Notes: generated by a model from the letters alone, not told the origin. 64,000 nt of DNA from Metabacillus niabensis (GCF_020524345.1 NZ_JAIVLH010000009.1:144349-208348); one strand, 5' to 3'; numbered from the stretch's first letter, positions 50,151 through 59,135 are shown. A program made the numbers and translations.

Positions 50151-50495
50151 ATGAGTGATAACAAATTATTTTTAGAAGAGTTAAAGGATCTTGTAGAAAA
50201 TGGATTGTCACTTAATGAATATAGAGTTAATGGATTAGTTGAAAAATACAATAAAAATCCGTTTTTAATTATACAACTTTATCAAATAATTGTAAAAAAT
50301 TATCGTGTGCTTCCTTTATTAATTGATATTGAGTCAGCAATTTATGAATATATTGTGGATGAGGAAATGTCAAATGATAAAACATTTTATGGAGCTACGT
50401 TATATGTGGCAGATATGTTTGATACAACGCAAACATATATTAAATGTAAGATAAATCAAACAAAAAAAGCACCAAACAGGCTGTTAAGTGCTTAA
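50151..50495 (+). CDS. Hypothetical soluble protein
   Basis: A 114-residue, helix-rich protein (LFLEELKDLVENGLSLNEY...) without membrane segments. ATG 50151 follows AAGAAGGAGTGATC, a strong site. No family recognised. It is followed by a perfect 13-bp hairpin. The gap upstream (49889-50150) has only a short palindrome CTTTACAC/GTGTAAAG at 49960-49982. Confidence 0.7.
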   Translation: MSDNKLFLEELKDLVENGLSLNEYRVNGLVEKYNKNPFLIIQLYQIIVKNYRVLPLLIDIESAIYEYIVDEEMSNDKTFYGATLYVADMFDTTQTYIKCKINQTKKAPNRLLSA

Positions 50496-50500
50496 GAGAT

Positions 50501-50540
50501 ATAATGGCAACTCTACAAATATTGAGTTGCCATTATTGTC
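50501..50540 (+). terminator. Terminator-like hairpin
   Basis: ATAATGGCAACTC pairs perfectly with GAGTTGCCATTAT around a ten-base loop. The T-run is poor on either strand; it may serve the plus gene and the convergent minus gene. Confidence 0.65.
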
Positions 50541-50582
50541 TTCAATGTACTGTTACAAGATCAACTCATAGTCGGGAATTTT

Positions 50583-51212
50583 TCATCCTGCCATGGTATT
50601 TTTATTTGATGGCACATGAAATCTCCGGTTCGGTAGTCTCCATTTATATGTATAGGAAAGAACTCGAAGAACGACAATGAGAAGAAAAAGGATATACAAT
50701 TCGTATGATTGATCTACTACTTTGAATCCGATTAAAAAACCGGCTATAATCGCCCAAAATGCATATATTTCAGCCCTTAGAACTAGAGGTTTTCGACCTG
50801 CTAATAAGTCTCTAACTATCCCTCCGCCACTTCCGGTTAAAACAGCTGCAACAATGGTTGCGCTAATGGGATGCTCCATCTCAACAGCGTATAAAGCACC
50901 TTGTATAGCAAATGCAGAAAGACCGATAGCATCTGTTAGGTTTCCCCATTTGTGCCAGTGTTGTAATAGACGATGTGGAAATAAAAAAACCAATGTCATT
51001 GCAAAAAGAGCGATTTGAAATAATAGCCCTTGTTCCCATAAGGCTGAAATAGGAACCCCAATTAATAGATTACGGATAGCACCACCACCAAAAGCGGTGA
51101 CAATTCCTAAAATATAAACACCTAAAATATCATATTCCTCTTCCATTGCAACAATAGCGCCACTTATAGCAAATGCGATGGTGCCAATTATACTTAAAAC
51201 TTCCCAAGTCAA
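50583..51212 (-). CDS. TRIC-type cation channel family membrane protein (UPF0126, YvgT-like)
   Basis: A 209-residue integral membrane protein with six to seven helices arranged as two similar halves, each with a glycine-rich motif (GGGAIRNLL about 42-50 and GSGGGIVRDLL about 127-137), the hallmark of the bacterial trimeric intracellular cation channel family. TTG at 51212 is used as start, eight bases after GGAGG. Transcribed divergently from hflX. The conducted ion is expected to be K+ or similar. Confidence 0.85.
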   Translation of the reverse strand: MTWEVLSIIGTIAFAISGAIVAMEEEYDILGVYILGIVTAFGGGAIRNLLIGVPISALWEQGLLFQIALFAMTLVFLFPHRLLQHWHKWGNLTDAIGLSAFAIQGALYAVEMEHPISATIVAAVLTGSGGGIVRDLLAGRKPLVLRAEIYAFWAIIAGFLIGFKVVDQSYELYILFLLIVVLRVLSYTYKWRLPNRRFHVPSNKNTMAG

Positions 51213-51430
51213 TGTCCATTCCTCCAGGTTGCTCTTTTTATAGCTCAGACAATTTTAAATGGGAAATAAGCTAAAGGTCAATGTTTTTTTGTTAGATTTA
51301 GTTCCAATCTACTTGAAACCTCCGGAATACATTTGAAGGAATTATGTATATACTATAGAAATAATTAGTGAACAACGTGAATATTTGGTATGATTAGATT
51401 GCTAAAATAGCGTAAGGGAATGGTTTTTTA

Positions 51431-52702
51431 TTGAAAAATACAGTAGATTCACTTAAAGAAAAGGTTATATTGGCTGGGTGTCAGTTACAAACAATGGAAG
51501 ATGAACACTTTCAATATTCGATGGAGGAGCTCGCTTCATTAACAAAAACGGCAAACGGTGAAGTTCTCATTCAATTAACTCAAAAAAGAGAGAGACCGCA
51601 TCCTGCTACATATATTGGAAAAGGAAAAGTTGATGAATTATTAAACCTTGTGGAAGAACTTAGTCCTGATATAGTGATTTTAAATGATGAACTGTCTCCA
51701 AGTCAGCTTAGAAATTTATCTGAGATATTAAATACAAGAGTTATCGACCGTACACAGCTGATTTTAGATATCTTTGCTCAACGTGCAAAGTCTAAAGAAG
51801 GAAAACTTCAAGTAGAATTGGCACAGTTACAATATATACTCCCAAGATTATCAGGTCAAGGAATTGCCCTTTCACGTCAAGGGGGAGGAATTGGTACAAG
51901 AGGACCCGGTGAAACACAATTGGAAACGGATCGTCGACATATCCGAAATCGGATTAATGAAATCAAACAACAACTTTCAACTGTTGTTCGTCACAGAAAT
52001 CGTTACCGGGAGCGTCGTAAGAAAAACCAGGCGTTTCAAATAGCGTTAGTAGGTTATACAAACGCAGGAAAATCAACGATTTTTAACCGTTTAACAACAG
52101 CAGGAAGTTTTGAAGAAAACTTATTGTTTGCTACATTGGATCCGATGACTCGTAAGGTATTGTTACCTTCTACATATCAAGCACTTATAACAGATACTGT
52201 CGGGTTTATTCAAGACTTACCAACAACTCTTGTTGCTGCCTTTCGCTCTACATTGGAAGAGGTTAAAGAAGCAGATCTTATTTTGCACGTAGTGGATAGC
52301 TCAAACGACGACTATTCAAACCATGAAAAAACCGTTTATAAACTATTGGATCAACTTGAAGTCTCGGATAAGCCAATTTTAACCGTATATAATAAGAAGG
52401 ATCTCACTCCTAATTCATTTGTACCTTCTCCCTCTGAGGACTATGTAAAAATCTCAGCCTTTAATGAAAAAGACCTGGAATTTTTATTAGCTAAGGTTGA
52501 AACGGTTGCTAAGAATTCTATGAAACATTACTCTGTTCTTGTGCCTTCAAATGAAGGGAGACTGATTTCCCAATTAAAAACAGAGTCATTAATTGAACAA
52601 ATACGATTTATTGAAGAAAGTGAAATGTATGAAATTGATGGTTTTGTTCTTCCTGAACATTCCATTCATTCACAACTAGAGAAGTATAACGGAGAGGGTT
52701 AA
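51431..52702 (+). CDS. hflX: Ribosome-associated GTPase HflX (YnbA)
   Basis: GTPase that splits stalled or hibernating ribosomes. The 423-residue product has the N-terminal HflX domain, the glycine-rich linker [18 protein letters not shown] (about 151-168), then G1 GYTNAGKST near 208, G3 DTVGF, and G4 NKKD. The start TTG 51431 is the only candidate near the site TAAGGGAATGG. Three bases separate it from ynbB. Confidence 0.95.
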   Translation: MKNTVDSLKEKVILAGCQLQTMEDEHFQYSMEELASLTKTANGEVLIQLTQKRERPHPATYIGKGKVDELLNLVEELSPDIVILNDELSPSQLRNLSEILNTRVIDRTQLILDIFAQRAKSKEGKLQVELAQLQYILPRLSGQGIALSRQGGGIGTRGPGETQLETDRRHIRNRINEIKQQLSTVVRHRNRYRERRKKNQAFQIALVGYTNAGKSTIFNRLTTAGSFEENLLFATLDPMTRKVLLPSTYQALITDTVGFIQDLPTTLVAAFRSTLEEVKEADLILHVVDSSNDDYSNHEKTVYKLLDQLEVSDKPILTVYNKKDLTPNSFVPSPSEDYVKISAFNEKDLEFLLAKVETVAKNSMKHYSVLVPSNEGRLISQLKTESLIEQIRFIEESEMYEIDGFVLPEHSIHSQLEKYNGEG

Positions 52703-52705
52703 AAG

Positions 52706-53980
52706 ATGTATGATTTTTTGAAATATGGTAACAAGCTGTCACCAATTGTTGGAAAAGTGGAAAAAAAGATACAACCTATTCATTTAGAGATAGACCAAAT
52801 AAGTGAATTGAATCAGTTCAAGGTTTTAAAAAGCTTTCAACAGCATAGAGTGAGTGACTCTCACTTTATCCCAACTACAGGCTATGGCTATGATGATATC
52901 GGAAGGGATACGTTAGAGAAAGTATATGCTGACGTGTTTGGTGGTGAAGCAGGATTAGTTCGACCACAAATAATTTCAGGTACTCATGCCATATCCATCG
53001 CGTTGTTTGGAGTATTAAGACCAGGTGATGAACTTCTTTATATCACAGGTAAGCCATACGATACACTTGAGGAGATTGTAGGAATAAGAGGTAGTGGGAT
53101 TGGTTCATTAAAAGAATTTCAAATCGATTATCAAACTGTAGAATTAAAGAAAGATGGAGCAGTTGATTTTGACGCAGTAAAACATGCTGTAACAAATAAA
53201 ACTAAAATGATTGGAATTCAAAGATCAAAAGGGTATGCCACACGACCATCTTTTACGATAGCCGAAATAAGTGAAATGATAAAGTTTGTTAAATCATTAA
53301 AAGAAGATATTGTCATTTTTGTAGATAACTGCTATGGTGAATTTGTAGAAGAGTTAGAACCCTGTCATGTTGGCGCTGATTTAATGGCTGGCTCACTGAT
53401 TAAAAACCCAGGTGGTGGACTTGCTAAAACAGGTGGTTATCTTGTTGGTAGACAAGATTTAATCGAAGCATGCTCGTATAGAATGACATCTCCGGGAATC
53501 GGAGCTGAAGCTGGTGCTTCACTATATAGTCTGCAGGAAATGTACCAGGGATTCTTTTTAGCTCCTCATGTTGTGGGACAAGCTTTGAAGGGAGCAGTAT
53601 TTACTTCAGGCTTTTTAGAGGAACTAGGTTTAAAGACAAGCCCGAAGTGGGACAGTACGAGAACTGATTTAATACAGTCTGTTCAGTTTGATGATCCAGA
53701 CATGATGGTCGCCTTTTGTCAGGCAATCCAATATTCTTCACCAATTAATTCTCATGTAACCCCATACCCGAATTATATGCCAGGGTACGAAGATGATGTC
53801 ATCATGGCGGCAGGCACGTTTATTCAAGGAGCCAGCATTGAGTTGTCTGCAGATGGTCCAATTCGAGCACCATATGTTGCTTATGTACAAGGCGGCCTAA
53901 CATACACTCATGTGAAAATTGCGGTTTGTTCCGCAGTAGATTCCTTAATAGATAAAAAATTAATCTCGATTGTTAGTTAA
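52706..53980 (+). CDS. ynbB: PLP-dependent protein YnbB (methionine gamma-lyase-like)
   Basis: A 424-residue fold-type I pyridoxal-phosphate protein, historically called aluminium-resistance protein. The cofactor lysine is in GSLIKNPGGGLAKTGG (near 232-247), with DNCYGEFVEE as the aspartate that faces the cofactor ring. The reaction has not been settled. ATG 52706 follows GGAGAGGG. It forms an operon with hflX and is followed by glnRA. Confidence 0.9.
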   Translation: MYDFLKYGNKLSPIVGKVEKKIQPIHLEIDQISELNQFKVLKSFQQHRVSDSHFIPTTGYGYDDIGRDTLEKVYADVFGGEAGLVRPQIISGTHAISIALFGVLRPGDELLYITGKPYDTLEEIVGIRGSGIGSLKEFQIDYQTVELKKDGAVDFDAVKHAVTNKTKMIGIQRSKGYATRPSFTIAEISEMIKFVKSLKEDIVIFVDNCYGEFVEELEPCHVGADLMAGSLIKNPGGGLAKTGGYLVGRQDLIEACSYRMTSPGIGAEAGASLYSLQEMYQGFFLAPHVVGQALKGAVFTSGFLEELGLKTSPKWDSTRTDLIQSVQFDDPDMMVAFCQAIQYSSPINSHVTPYPNYMPGYEDDVIMAAGTFIQGASIELSADGPIRAPYVAYVQGGLTYTHVKIAVCSAVDSLIDKKLISIVS

Positions 53981-54005
53981 CTACCAATATAGATATCGAA
54001 TTATA

Positions 54006-54022
54006 TGTTATGTAAGCTGACA
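54006..54022 (+). promoter_or_regulatory. GlnR/TnrA operator 1
   Basis: TGTTATGTAAGCTGACA is a perfect fit to TGTnAn7TnACA, six bases upstream of the -35 element of glnRA. Confidence 0.9.
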
Positions 54023-54027
54023 TTTGA

Positions 54028-54056
54028 TTGACACATAATGTTACATAGGTTATAAT
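54028..54056 (+). promoter_or_regulatory. Sigma-A promoter of glnRA
   Basis: TTGACA (54028-54033) and TATAAT (54051-54056), both consensus, spaced 17. A strong promoter that needs repression. Confidence 0.93.
54029..54045 (+). promoter_or_regulatory. GlnR/TnrA operator 2, inside the glnRA promoter
   Basis: TGACACATAATGTTACA fits TGTnAn7TnACA with one change and covers the -35 and most of the spacer, so GlnR binding would block polymerase. Confidence 0.85.
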
Positions 54057-54086
54057 GAAATTAGTTAACTAAAAGGAGCGAATAAC

Positions 54087-54488
54087 ATGAGTGATAATAT
54101 TCGACGCTCAATGCCCCTATTTCCTATTGGAATTGTTATGCAGCTCACAGATTTATCTGCAAGACAAATTCGTTATTATGAAGAAAATGAATTGATCTTT
54201 CCAGCTAGAACGGAGAGCAATAGAAGATTATTTTCTTTTAACGATGTAGATAAATTATTGGAGATTCGTAATTTGATTGAACAGGGTGTCAACTTAGCGG
54301 GAATAAAAGAGATTTTTTCTCGCAATAGCTCACATAATGAAGAAAAACAAGAGCAACCTAAAACAGTTGAAAAACCTGATATAAGCGATTCAGAATTACG
54401 AAAGCTTCTTAAATCAGAGCTCATGCAAGCAGGTCGTTTTAATCGACCTACATTAAGACATGGAGACATGTCGAGATTTTTCCACTAA
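54087..54488 (+). CDS. glnR: MerR-family glutamine repressor GlnR
   Basis: Represses glnRA and urease-type genes when glutamine is plentiful; feedback-inhibited glutamine synthetase stimulates its DNA binding. The 133-residue protein has the MerR helix-turn-helix ([31 protein letters not shown], about 23-50) and a disordered C-terminal tail (about 100-133) that ends GDMSRFFH, by which the synthetase controls it. ATG 54087 follows AAAAGGAG. Confidence 0.96.
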   Translation: MSDNIRRSMPLFPIGIVMQLTDLSARQIRYYEENELIFPARTESNRRLFSFNDVDKLLEIRNLIEQGVNLAGIKEIFSRNSSHNEEKQEQPKTVEKPDISDSELRKLLKSELMQAGRFNRPTLRHGDMSRFFH

Positions 54489-54551
54489 TTAATGTAGTAG
54501 CAATGAAAAATTGAATATAAACTTTTTGAAATTGGAGAGGAGATTTTAAGG

Positions 54552-55886
54552 GTGGCTAAATATTCAAAAGAAGATATAGTGAGTTTGGTAAAAGAAAATA
54601 ATGTAAAATATATCCGTTTGCAATTTACGGATATTCTTGGAACGATCAAAAACGTTGAAATCCCAACAAGTCAGCTTGATAAAGCACTGGACAATAAAAT
54701 GATGTTTGATGGTTCTTCAATTGAAGGGTTTGTACGTATTGAAGAATCTGATATGTATTTATATCCAGATTTAGATACATTTGTAATTTTCCCTTGGACA
54801 GCTGAAAAAGGAAAAGTAGCACGTTTTATCTGTGATATCTATAATCCGGATGGAACGCCTTTTGCAGGAGACCCTCGTAACAATTTACGCCGTCTTCTTT
54901 CTGAAATGGAAGAACTTGGCTTTACTGATTTCAACTTAGGGCCAGAACCAGAGTTTTTCTTATTTAAATTAGATGCAAAAGGTGAGCCGACTTTGGAGCT
55001 TAATGATAATGGCGGATATTTTGACTTAGCACCGACAGATCTTGGTGAAAATTGCCGTCGTGATATCGTTCTAGAATTAGAAGAAATGGGCTTCGAAATT
55101 GAAGCTTCTCACCATGAAGTGGCACCGGGACAACATGAAATTGATTTTAAATATGCCTCTGCTATTAAAGCATGTGATGACATTCAAACATTTAAGCTAG
55201 TTGTTAAGACAATTGCTCGCAAGCATGGTTTGCATGCTACATTTATGCCAAAACCTTTATTTGGTGTTAATGGTTCTGGTATGCACTGTAATTTATCTTT
55301 ATTCAGTAAAGGTGAAAATGCATTCCTAGATCCTAATGGAGACTTGCAATTAAGTGATACTGCAAGACAATTTATTGCAGGAATAATCAAGCATGCTCCT
55401 GCCTTTACAGCAGTGACAAACCCAACGGTTAATTCATATAAACGTCTTGTACCTGGTTATGAAGCACCTTGTTATGTTGCTTGGTCTGCGCAAAATAGAA
55501 GTCCATTAATTCGTATTCCGGCATCTCGCGGCCTAAGTACACGTGTTGAAGTACGTAGTGTTGACCCTGCAGCAAACCCTTATTTAGCAATGAGTGTTTT
55601 ATTAGCAGCTGGTCTTGATGGAATTAAAAACAATCTTGAAGCTCCAAAACCAATTGACCGCAACATTTATGTTATGTCAAAAGAAGAGCGTGTTGAAAAT
55701 GGTATCGTGGATTTACCTGCAACATTAGCTCAGGCACTAGACTTATTAAAAGCTGATAGCACAATGAAACATGCATTAGGTGAGCACCTATTTGAACACT
55801 TCATTGAAGCGAAAGAAATCGAATGGGATATGTTCCGTACTCAAGTTCACCCATGGGAAAGAGAACAATACATGTCAATGTATTAA
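54552..55886 (+). CDS. glnA: Glutamine synthetase, type I
   Basis: Makes glutamine from glutamate, ammonia and ATP; also a signalling partner of GlnR and TnrA. The product has 444 residues as usual for the I-alpha type without the adenylylation loop; motifs [23 protein letters not shown] and NRSPLIRIP are all present. GTG 54552 follows GGAGAGGAG. The last 57 coding bases lie inside the left attachment repeat of the adjacent prophage, so the present 3' end may have been supplied by the phage. Confidence 0.98.
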   Translation: MAKYSKEDIVSLVKENNVKYIRLQFTDILGTIKNVEIPTSQLDKALDNKMMFDGSSIEGFVRIEESDMYLYPDLDTFVIFPWTAEKGKVARFICDIYNPDGTPFAGDPRNNLRRLLSEMEELGFTDFNLGPEPEFFLFKLDAKGEPTLELNDNGGYFDLAPTDLGENCRRDIVLELEEMGFEIEASHHEVAPGQHEIDFKYASAIKACDDIQTFKLVVKTIARKHGLHATFMPKPLFGVNGSGMHCNLSLFSKGENAFLDPNGDLQLSDTARQFIAGIIKHAPAFTAVTNPTVNSYKRLVPGYEAPCYVAWSAQNRSPLIRIPASRGLSTRVEVRSVDPAANPYLAMSVLLAAGLDGIKNNLEAPKPIDRNIYVMSKEERVENGIVDLPATLAQALDLLKADSTMKHALGEHLFEHFIEAKEIEWDMFRTQVHPWEREQYMSMY

Positions 55887-55888
55887 TA
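55829..55888 (+). repeat. attL-like direct repeat, end of glnA
   Basis: Sixty bases covering the last codons of glnA (from ATGTTCCGTAC to TATTAATA) that recur at 59403-59461 with a single deleted G. Sequences differ immediately outside the repeat on both sides. Confidence 0.88.
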
Positions 55889-55892
55889 ACAT

Positions 55893-55928
55893 GAAGCCTT
55901 GATACCACTGGTATTGAGGCTTTTTTTA
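55893..55928 (+). terminator. Terminator of glnRA
   Basis: AAGCCTTGATACC pairs with GGTATTGAGGCTT (G-U pairs), then seven T. It lies on the phage side of the left repeat; a different terminator follows the right repeat. Confidence 0.82.
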
Positions 55929-55967
55929 TTGTTTGTTCGAACTGAGATACTGGAAGCGAGGTTTTGA

Positions 55968-55999
55968 TTTGACCAAAATTTGACCAAAATAATTTTGGT
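55968..55999 (+). repeat. Tandem 11-bp repeats, likely integrase arm sites
   Basis: TTTGACCAAAA occurs twice in tandem (55968-55978 and 55979-55989), with an inverted ATTTTGGT at 55992-55999. Placed between the attachment core and the integrase gene, where tyrosine-recombinase phages keep arm-type binding sites. Confidence 0.6.
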
Positions 56000-56158
56000 T
56001 TATATATCTAATTCAATAATGTTGTTCATGTATTCCTCATATTGATTAATGCGTATTTGGTCAAGATTTTTACTGATATGAGAATATATAAGTGAGAAAG
56101 GATTTTTGTATGAGATTCTATATTCCCACTTATCTCCACGCTTACGAAATGTAGCCAA
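56000..56158 (-). pseudogene. Phage tyrosine integrase reduced to its two ends
   Basis: A 52-residue frame starting at TTG 56158 (site GGAGAG before it) begins ATFRKRGDKWEYRISYKNP, the arm-binding N-terminus of phage integrases, and ends SHISKNLDQIRINQYEEYM, the typical C-terminus after the catalytic tyrosine region (YSH). The ~300 residues between them are missing, with the reading frame kept open by chance. It points toward the left attachment repeat, as int genes do. Confidence 0.75.
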
Positions 56159-56172
56159 TATTAACACTCTCC

Positions 56173-56436
56173 TTATTCAAAAATTCTTCCTGATTGAATT
56201 ATTTTTCCTAAAATATGAATTTTATTTGCAGGGACTAATTGAGGTTGCATAGATGGATTTGATGGGTTAAGAATACACATTTCTTCCTCACATTTCACTC
56301 GTTTTAAAGTAGCTTCCTCACCATTAACTGCCACTACTGCAATATCAGAAGAAGTTACTTCTGGTTGTTCCACCACTACTAAAGTGTCGCCATTGTAAAT
56401 ACCATCACCAATCATACTATCCCCATTAACTCGTAT
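56173..56436 (-). pseudogene. Phage repressor, C-terminal S24 peptidase domain only
   Basis: LexA/CI-type self-cleaving domain: the serine is in RVNGDSMIGDG (at about 56409-56433) and the lysine lies in EATLKRVKCEE. An in-frame stop (TAA at 56437-56439) cuts it from any N-terminal DNA-binding domain, which has been deleted. The open part from ATG 56415 is 80 residues but lacks the serine. It neighbours the integrase remnant as CI-like repressors do. Confidence 0.8.
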
Positions 56437-56440
56437 TTAG

Positions 56441-56590
56441 CAAGAATTTCAAGAGAGAGAGCGGTTTTTGCGGCTCAATCAGCAGACTTTCAAGAGAGAT
56501 TACAAAATGTATTACAACAATGTGAAAGCTGAAAATGAAGAATTGAAAAAAGAGATTGATAAATTAAGAAATCAAACTAAAAACAAGTAG
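56441..56590 (+). pseudogene. C-terminal fragment of a phage tail-end protein
   Basis: Fifty codons without a start of their own, ending VKAENEELKKEIDKLRNQTK, a coiled coil. The left end is fused to the repressor remnant at the deletion joint near 56440. The position before small phage genes and the lysis module suggests a tail or tail-associated protein; the family is not recognised. Confidence 0.45.
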
Positions 56591-56628
56591 TAAAGCACAA
56601 ACTAGTAAAATAAGAAAGGTGATTTTTT

Positions 56629-56817
56629 ATGAAGGTTAACATAATTGAGCATAGTGGGGAAGTTCATGTAACCGAGGTAGCTTCTTTTGATCCATTAGAA
56701 ACATTCAATCAATTAAAAGAAGCTCAAAACAATGAATCAAGTGATCATGTAGTGCTTATCGGAAGTGTAATCATTGATTCAAGAAGTGTAAAATCAGTTG
56801 CTCCAGCGACAGAATAA
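56629..56817 (+). CDS. Small phage protein of unknown function
   Basis: A 62-residue intact frame (MKVNIIEHSGEVHVTEVASF...), acidic, no membrane segment. A clear site, GAAAGGTGAT, precedes ATG 56629 and a short terminator follows. The context between tail and lysis genes is typical of small phage genes of unknown role. Confidence 0.7.
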   Translation: MKVNIIEHSGEVHVTEVASFDPLETFNQLKEAQNNESSDHVVLIGSVIIDSRSVKSVAPATE

Positions 56818-56825
56818 CTCATTAA

Positions 56826-56852
56826 ACCTAGTCTCTATGGCTAGGTCTTTTG
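56826..56852 (+). terminator. Short terminator in the prophage
   Basis: ACCTAG pairs with CTAGGT around a short loop, then CTTTTGT. Confidence 0.6.
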
Positions 56853-56871
56853 TATTTTATGAAAGGTTTTG

Positions 56872-57161
56872 ATGACATTGACAATAGAAGTAGAGATATT
56901 AATTGCAGCATTTGAATTGGTAATTAGTTATCGAGTTTACCAACTCAATAGAACAAAATCAGTTAAAGATGACGTACAAGAAAGGGCAGAATTAAAAGTT
57001 GAACTAGGATATATCCGTAGGGTGTAGATAATATTCTCCTTGACTTAAAAGCTAAAGAAATACAATTGAATGATCACAGCGAACGAATTACAAGGGTTGA
57101 GGAATCTGCAAAGCAAGCACATAGGCGATTAGACACTATTGAAAATAAGGGATATGCTTAA
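56872..57161 (+). pseudogene. Holin-accessory (XhlA-like) phage gene with frameshift
   Basis: ATG 56872 follows GAAAGG. The first frame (ILIAAFELVISYRVYQLNR..., a membrane helix then charged region) stops at a TAG near 57028; moving one base restores DNILLDLKAKEIQLNDHSER, a coiled coil running to the stop at 57159-57161. A one-base loss near 57022 explains it. The order before a holin fits XhlA-like or similar holin partners; the family is uncertain. Confidence 0.6.
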
Positions 57162-57163
57162 AT

Positions 57164-57354
57164 ATGAAAAAGGATATTGTTACTTTATTAGGTGGATTTT
57201 TAACAGCTCTATTAATGTTTTTTGGAACAATTGGGATTTCTTTTGGTTCACAAAAGAAAGTATTGATGCTTTTGGTGTTCTGGTAACAGCTACTGTTGCT
57301 TTAGATATTAATATTTTTGCTGTTTGGAAGAAAACATATGTAAAAACAGATTAA
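57164..57354 (+). pseudogene. Phage holin gene with frameshift
   Basis: ATG 57164 begins KKDIVTLLGGFLTALLMFF, a first membrane helix. After a frame change near 57240 the second half reads WFTKESIDAFGVLVTATVAL...FAVWKKTYVKTD, the conserved second helix and tail of a phage holin. One missing base separates the halves. Confidence 0.75.
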
Positions 57355-57391
57355 AAATCAAAAAAGAAATCGAAAAGGAAGCGGGAGAACA

Positions 57392-58391
57392 ATGACTTAC
57401 CCAATTACTAGAGAATATATAAAACATGGAAATGCAAGAAGCGGAAAGTAGATTAATAAAGTTCGATTTATTGTAAGTCATGACACTGGAAATGCTGGAA
57501 GTACAGCGCACAATAACAAAGATTACTTTAACAAGCATCAACCTTCTGCAAGTGCGCATGGTTTTATTGATGAAAAGTACATCTAAAAAAATTATTCCTC
57601 TTGATGAAAAAGCTTGGCACGTTCAATATAATAAGCCGTATGATAATCGTTTATTTGGTGATGATGCGAATGATTGCGATTGCGCTATTGGTGTAGAGCT
57701 TTGTTACGGTGGTCCTATAGACTTCACAGAAGGTTATAAACGTTTTGTTTGGTATCACATGCAATTTGTGTAAAAAATTCGCTTTGAATCCTCGTAAGGA
57801 TAATGTGGGACATTACAAGTTTGATTCAGAAAGGAGAAGCGATCCTATTAATGCATTTAGTATGGGACCACTTGTGATCAATTCATTAATGATGTTGTGA
57901 AAACAATGAACGGCAGCAGTAAAACGATTGATCGAAAAGAGCAAGTGAAATCCGAGGTCGTTAAAAATCCTGCAATAACAGATAAGAAAGGATATATCGA
58001 TAATTTTCAAAAATGGTTAAATAATAACTATCGTACTGGATTAGTAGTTGATGGTTTATATGGTACGATAACAAAAAAAGCGGCAATAAAAGGGCTACAA
58101 ACTGAATTAAATACTCAATTTGGAGCTAAAAAGTAGATGGAATCTTTGGCAAAAACACCAATAATGCGTTAAGAACAGTCAGAGAAGGCGCTAGAGGTTC
58201 TATCACACGCATTATTCAAGGTATTCTGTCGTGGTTATGTTCCTAAAGGATTTGATGGTATTTTTGGGAATGATTGTGAAGCAGCAGTAAGGGAATTCCA
58301 AAAGGATAATGAATTATCTGTTGATGGTATTGTTGGAAAAAACACATGGAAAGCATTAACCGGAGATAAAGCAGATTATTGCATTAATTAA
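57392..58391 (+). pseudogene. Phage endolysin (N-acetylmuramoyl-L-alanine amidase) with several lesions
   Basis: ATG 57392 follows GCGGGAG. A stop at codon 20 (57449-57451) interrupts an amidase_2 domain whose zinc histidines are still visible (FIVSHDTGNAGSTAHNNKD). Further frame changes follow near 57583, 57770 and 57880. The second half carries two peptidoglycan-binding repeats (DGLYGTITKKA at about 58050 and [12 protein letters not shown] at about 58323-58358), ending at the stop 58389-58391. At least five lesions; not functional. Confidence 0.85.
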
Positions 58392-58392
58392 A

Positions 58393-58421
58393 AATGCCCT
58401 TTCTAATTGGAGGGGCTTTTT
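58393..58421 (+). terminator. Terminator of the lysis module
   Basis: GCCCTTTC pairs with GAGGGGC (one G-U), then TTTTT. Confidence 0.7.
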
Positions 58422-58555
58422 AGTGTTTAAAAAAATTATCAATCCAACTTCGTCATATGGCAATATATCACTTTCCCAGCCACATAAGTTACATAGAACT
58501 CAAGCCATTGAGTTAATAACTAAATTCCTAGCCCAAAGCAATTTAATAACCTTTA

Positions 58556-59041
58556 TTATGTCTTTTTTCGAATTAGCTTTAAATGCCAAGGTAACCAAAA
58601 ACCAAAAACAATAATAAATACAGGTATTGACCACCAAGTTTGCCATCCTTTTAATTTCATATATCCAACTTGAACAAGCAGCCATTCAGATAAGGAAGAC
58701 AAAAGCGTAAACAAAGTAACATATATCCATTTATTTTTTTCTTTTAAATGGTTAAGAAATATTACTGCATAACAAGATGGGATGATACCATAACTTATCA
58801 AGTCACCAATGCCTTCTTGCTCTGGATCACGTCCTAAATCAAAAGCATCAAAGTAATTTAACATTAAGAACATATCTATCATTACTGCTACATATCCAAC
58901 CGTACCAAAAATAAGGTAAATTTCTCTCCAAGTTAATCGTTTCGGCATAAAAAGTATGTAAATCAAAGAGATAATACATAAAGTGAATGGAAACCATATA
59001 CCCTCTGCTGATAAATCTAAGTTTTGTATGAATTTTTCCAT
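58556..59041 (-). CDS. Polytopic membrane protein, possible prophage cargo
   Basis: A 161-residue intact protein with about five hydrophobic helices, aromatic-rich near the end (LKGWQTWWSIPVFIIVFGFWLPWHLK). It resembles the CBO0543-type membrane proteins of Firmicutes in its general plan, tentatively. ATG at 59041 follows AAAGGAGAC by seven bases. It lies between the endolysin and the right attachment repeat, the place where phages carry lysogenic-conversion genes, and is the only long gene of the element without lesions. Function unknown. Confidence 0.75.
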   Translation of the reverse strand: MEKFIQNLDLSAEGIWFPFTLCIISLIYILFMPKRLTWREIYLIFGTVGYVAVMIDMFLMLNYFDAFDLGRDPEQEGIGDLISYGIIPSCYAVIFLNHLKEKNKWIYVTLFTLLSSLSEWLLVQVGYMKLKGWQTWWSIPVFIIVFGFWLPWHLKLIRKKT

Positions 59042-59135
59042 GATTTGTCTCCTTTAGAACGTAAATCTAAATCTTATGTCCTACTTATTATTATTAATTA
59101 TTAAGTTGCTATACCAAAAAGGTAAATTTTTATAA

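Noticed and set aside
57139..57354. A 71-residue open frame in the prophage
   Set aside because: Its second half is the out-of-frame part of the holin and its first half is the end of the accessory gene in the wrong frame; it is explained by the holin frameshift.
57480..57773. A 97-residue open frame in the prophage
   Set aside because: It begins in the wrong frame and then enters the true amidase frame; it is part of the broken endolysin and not a separate gene.
58423..58614. A 63-residue plus-strand frame after the endolysin
   Set aside because: It runs opposite to the end of the membrane-protein gene, has no clear ribosome site, and its second half is antisense to that gene.
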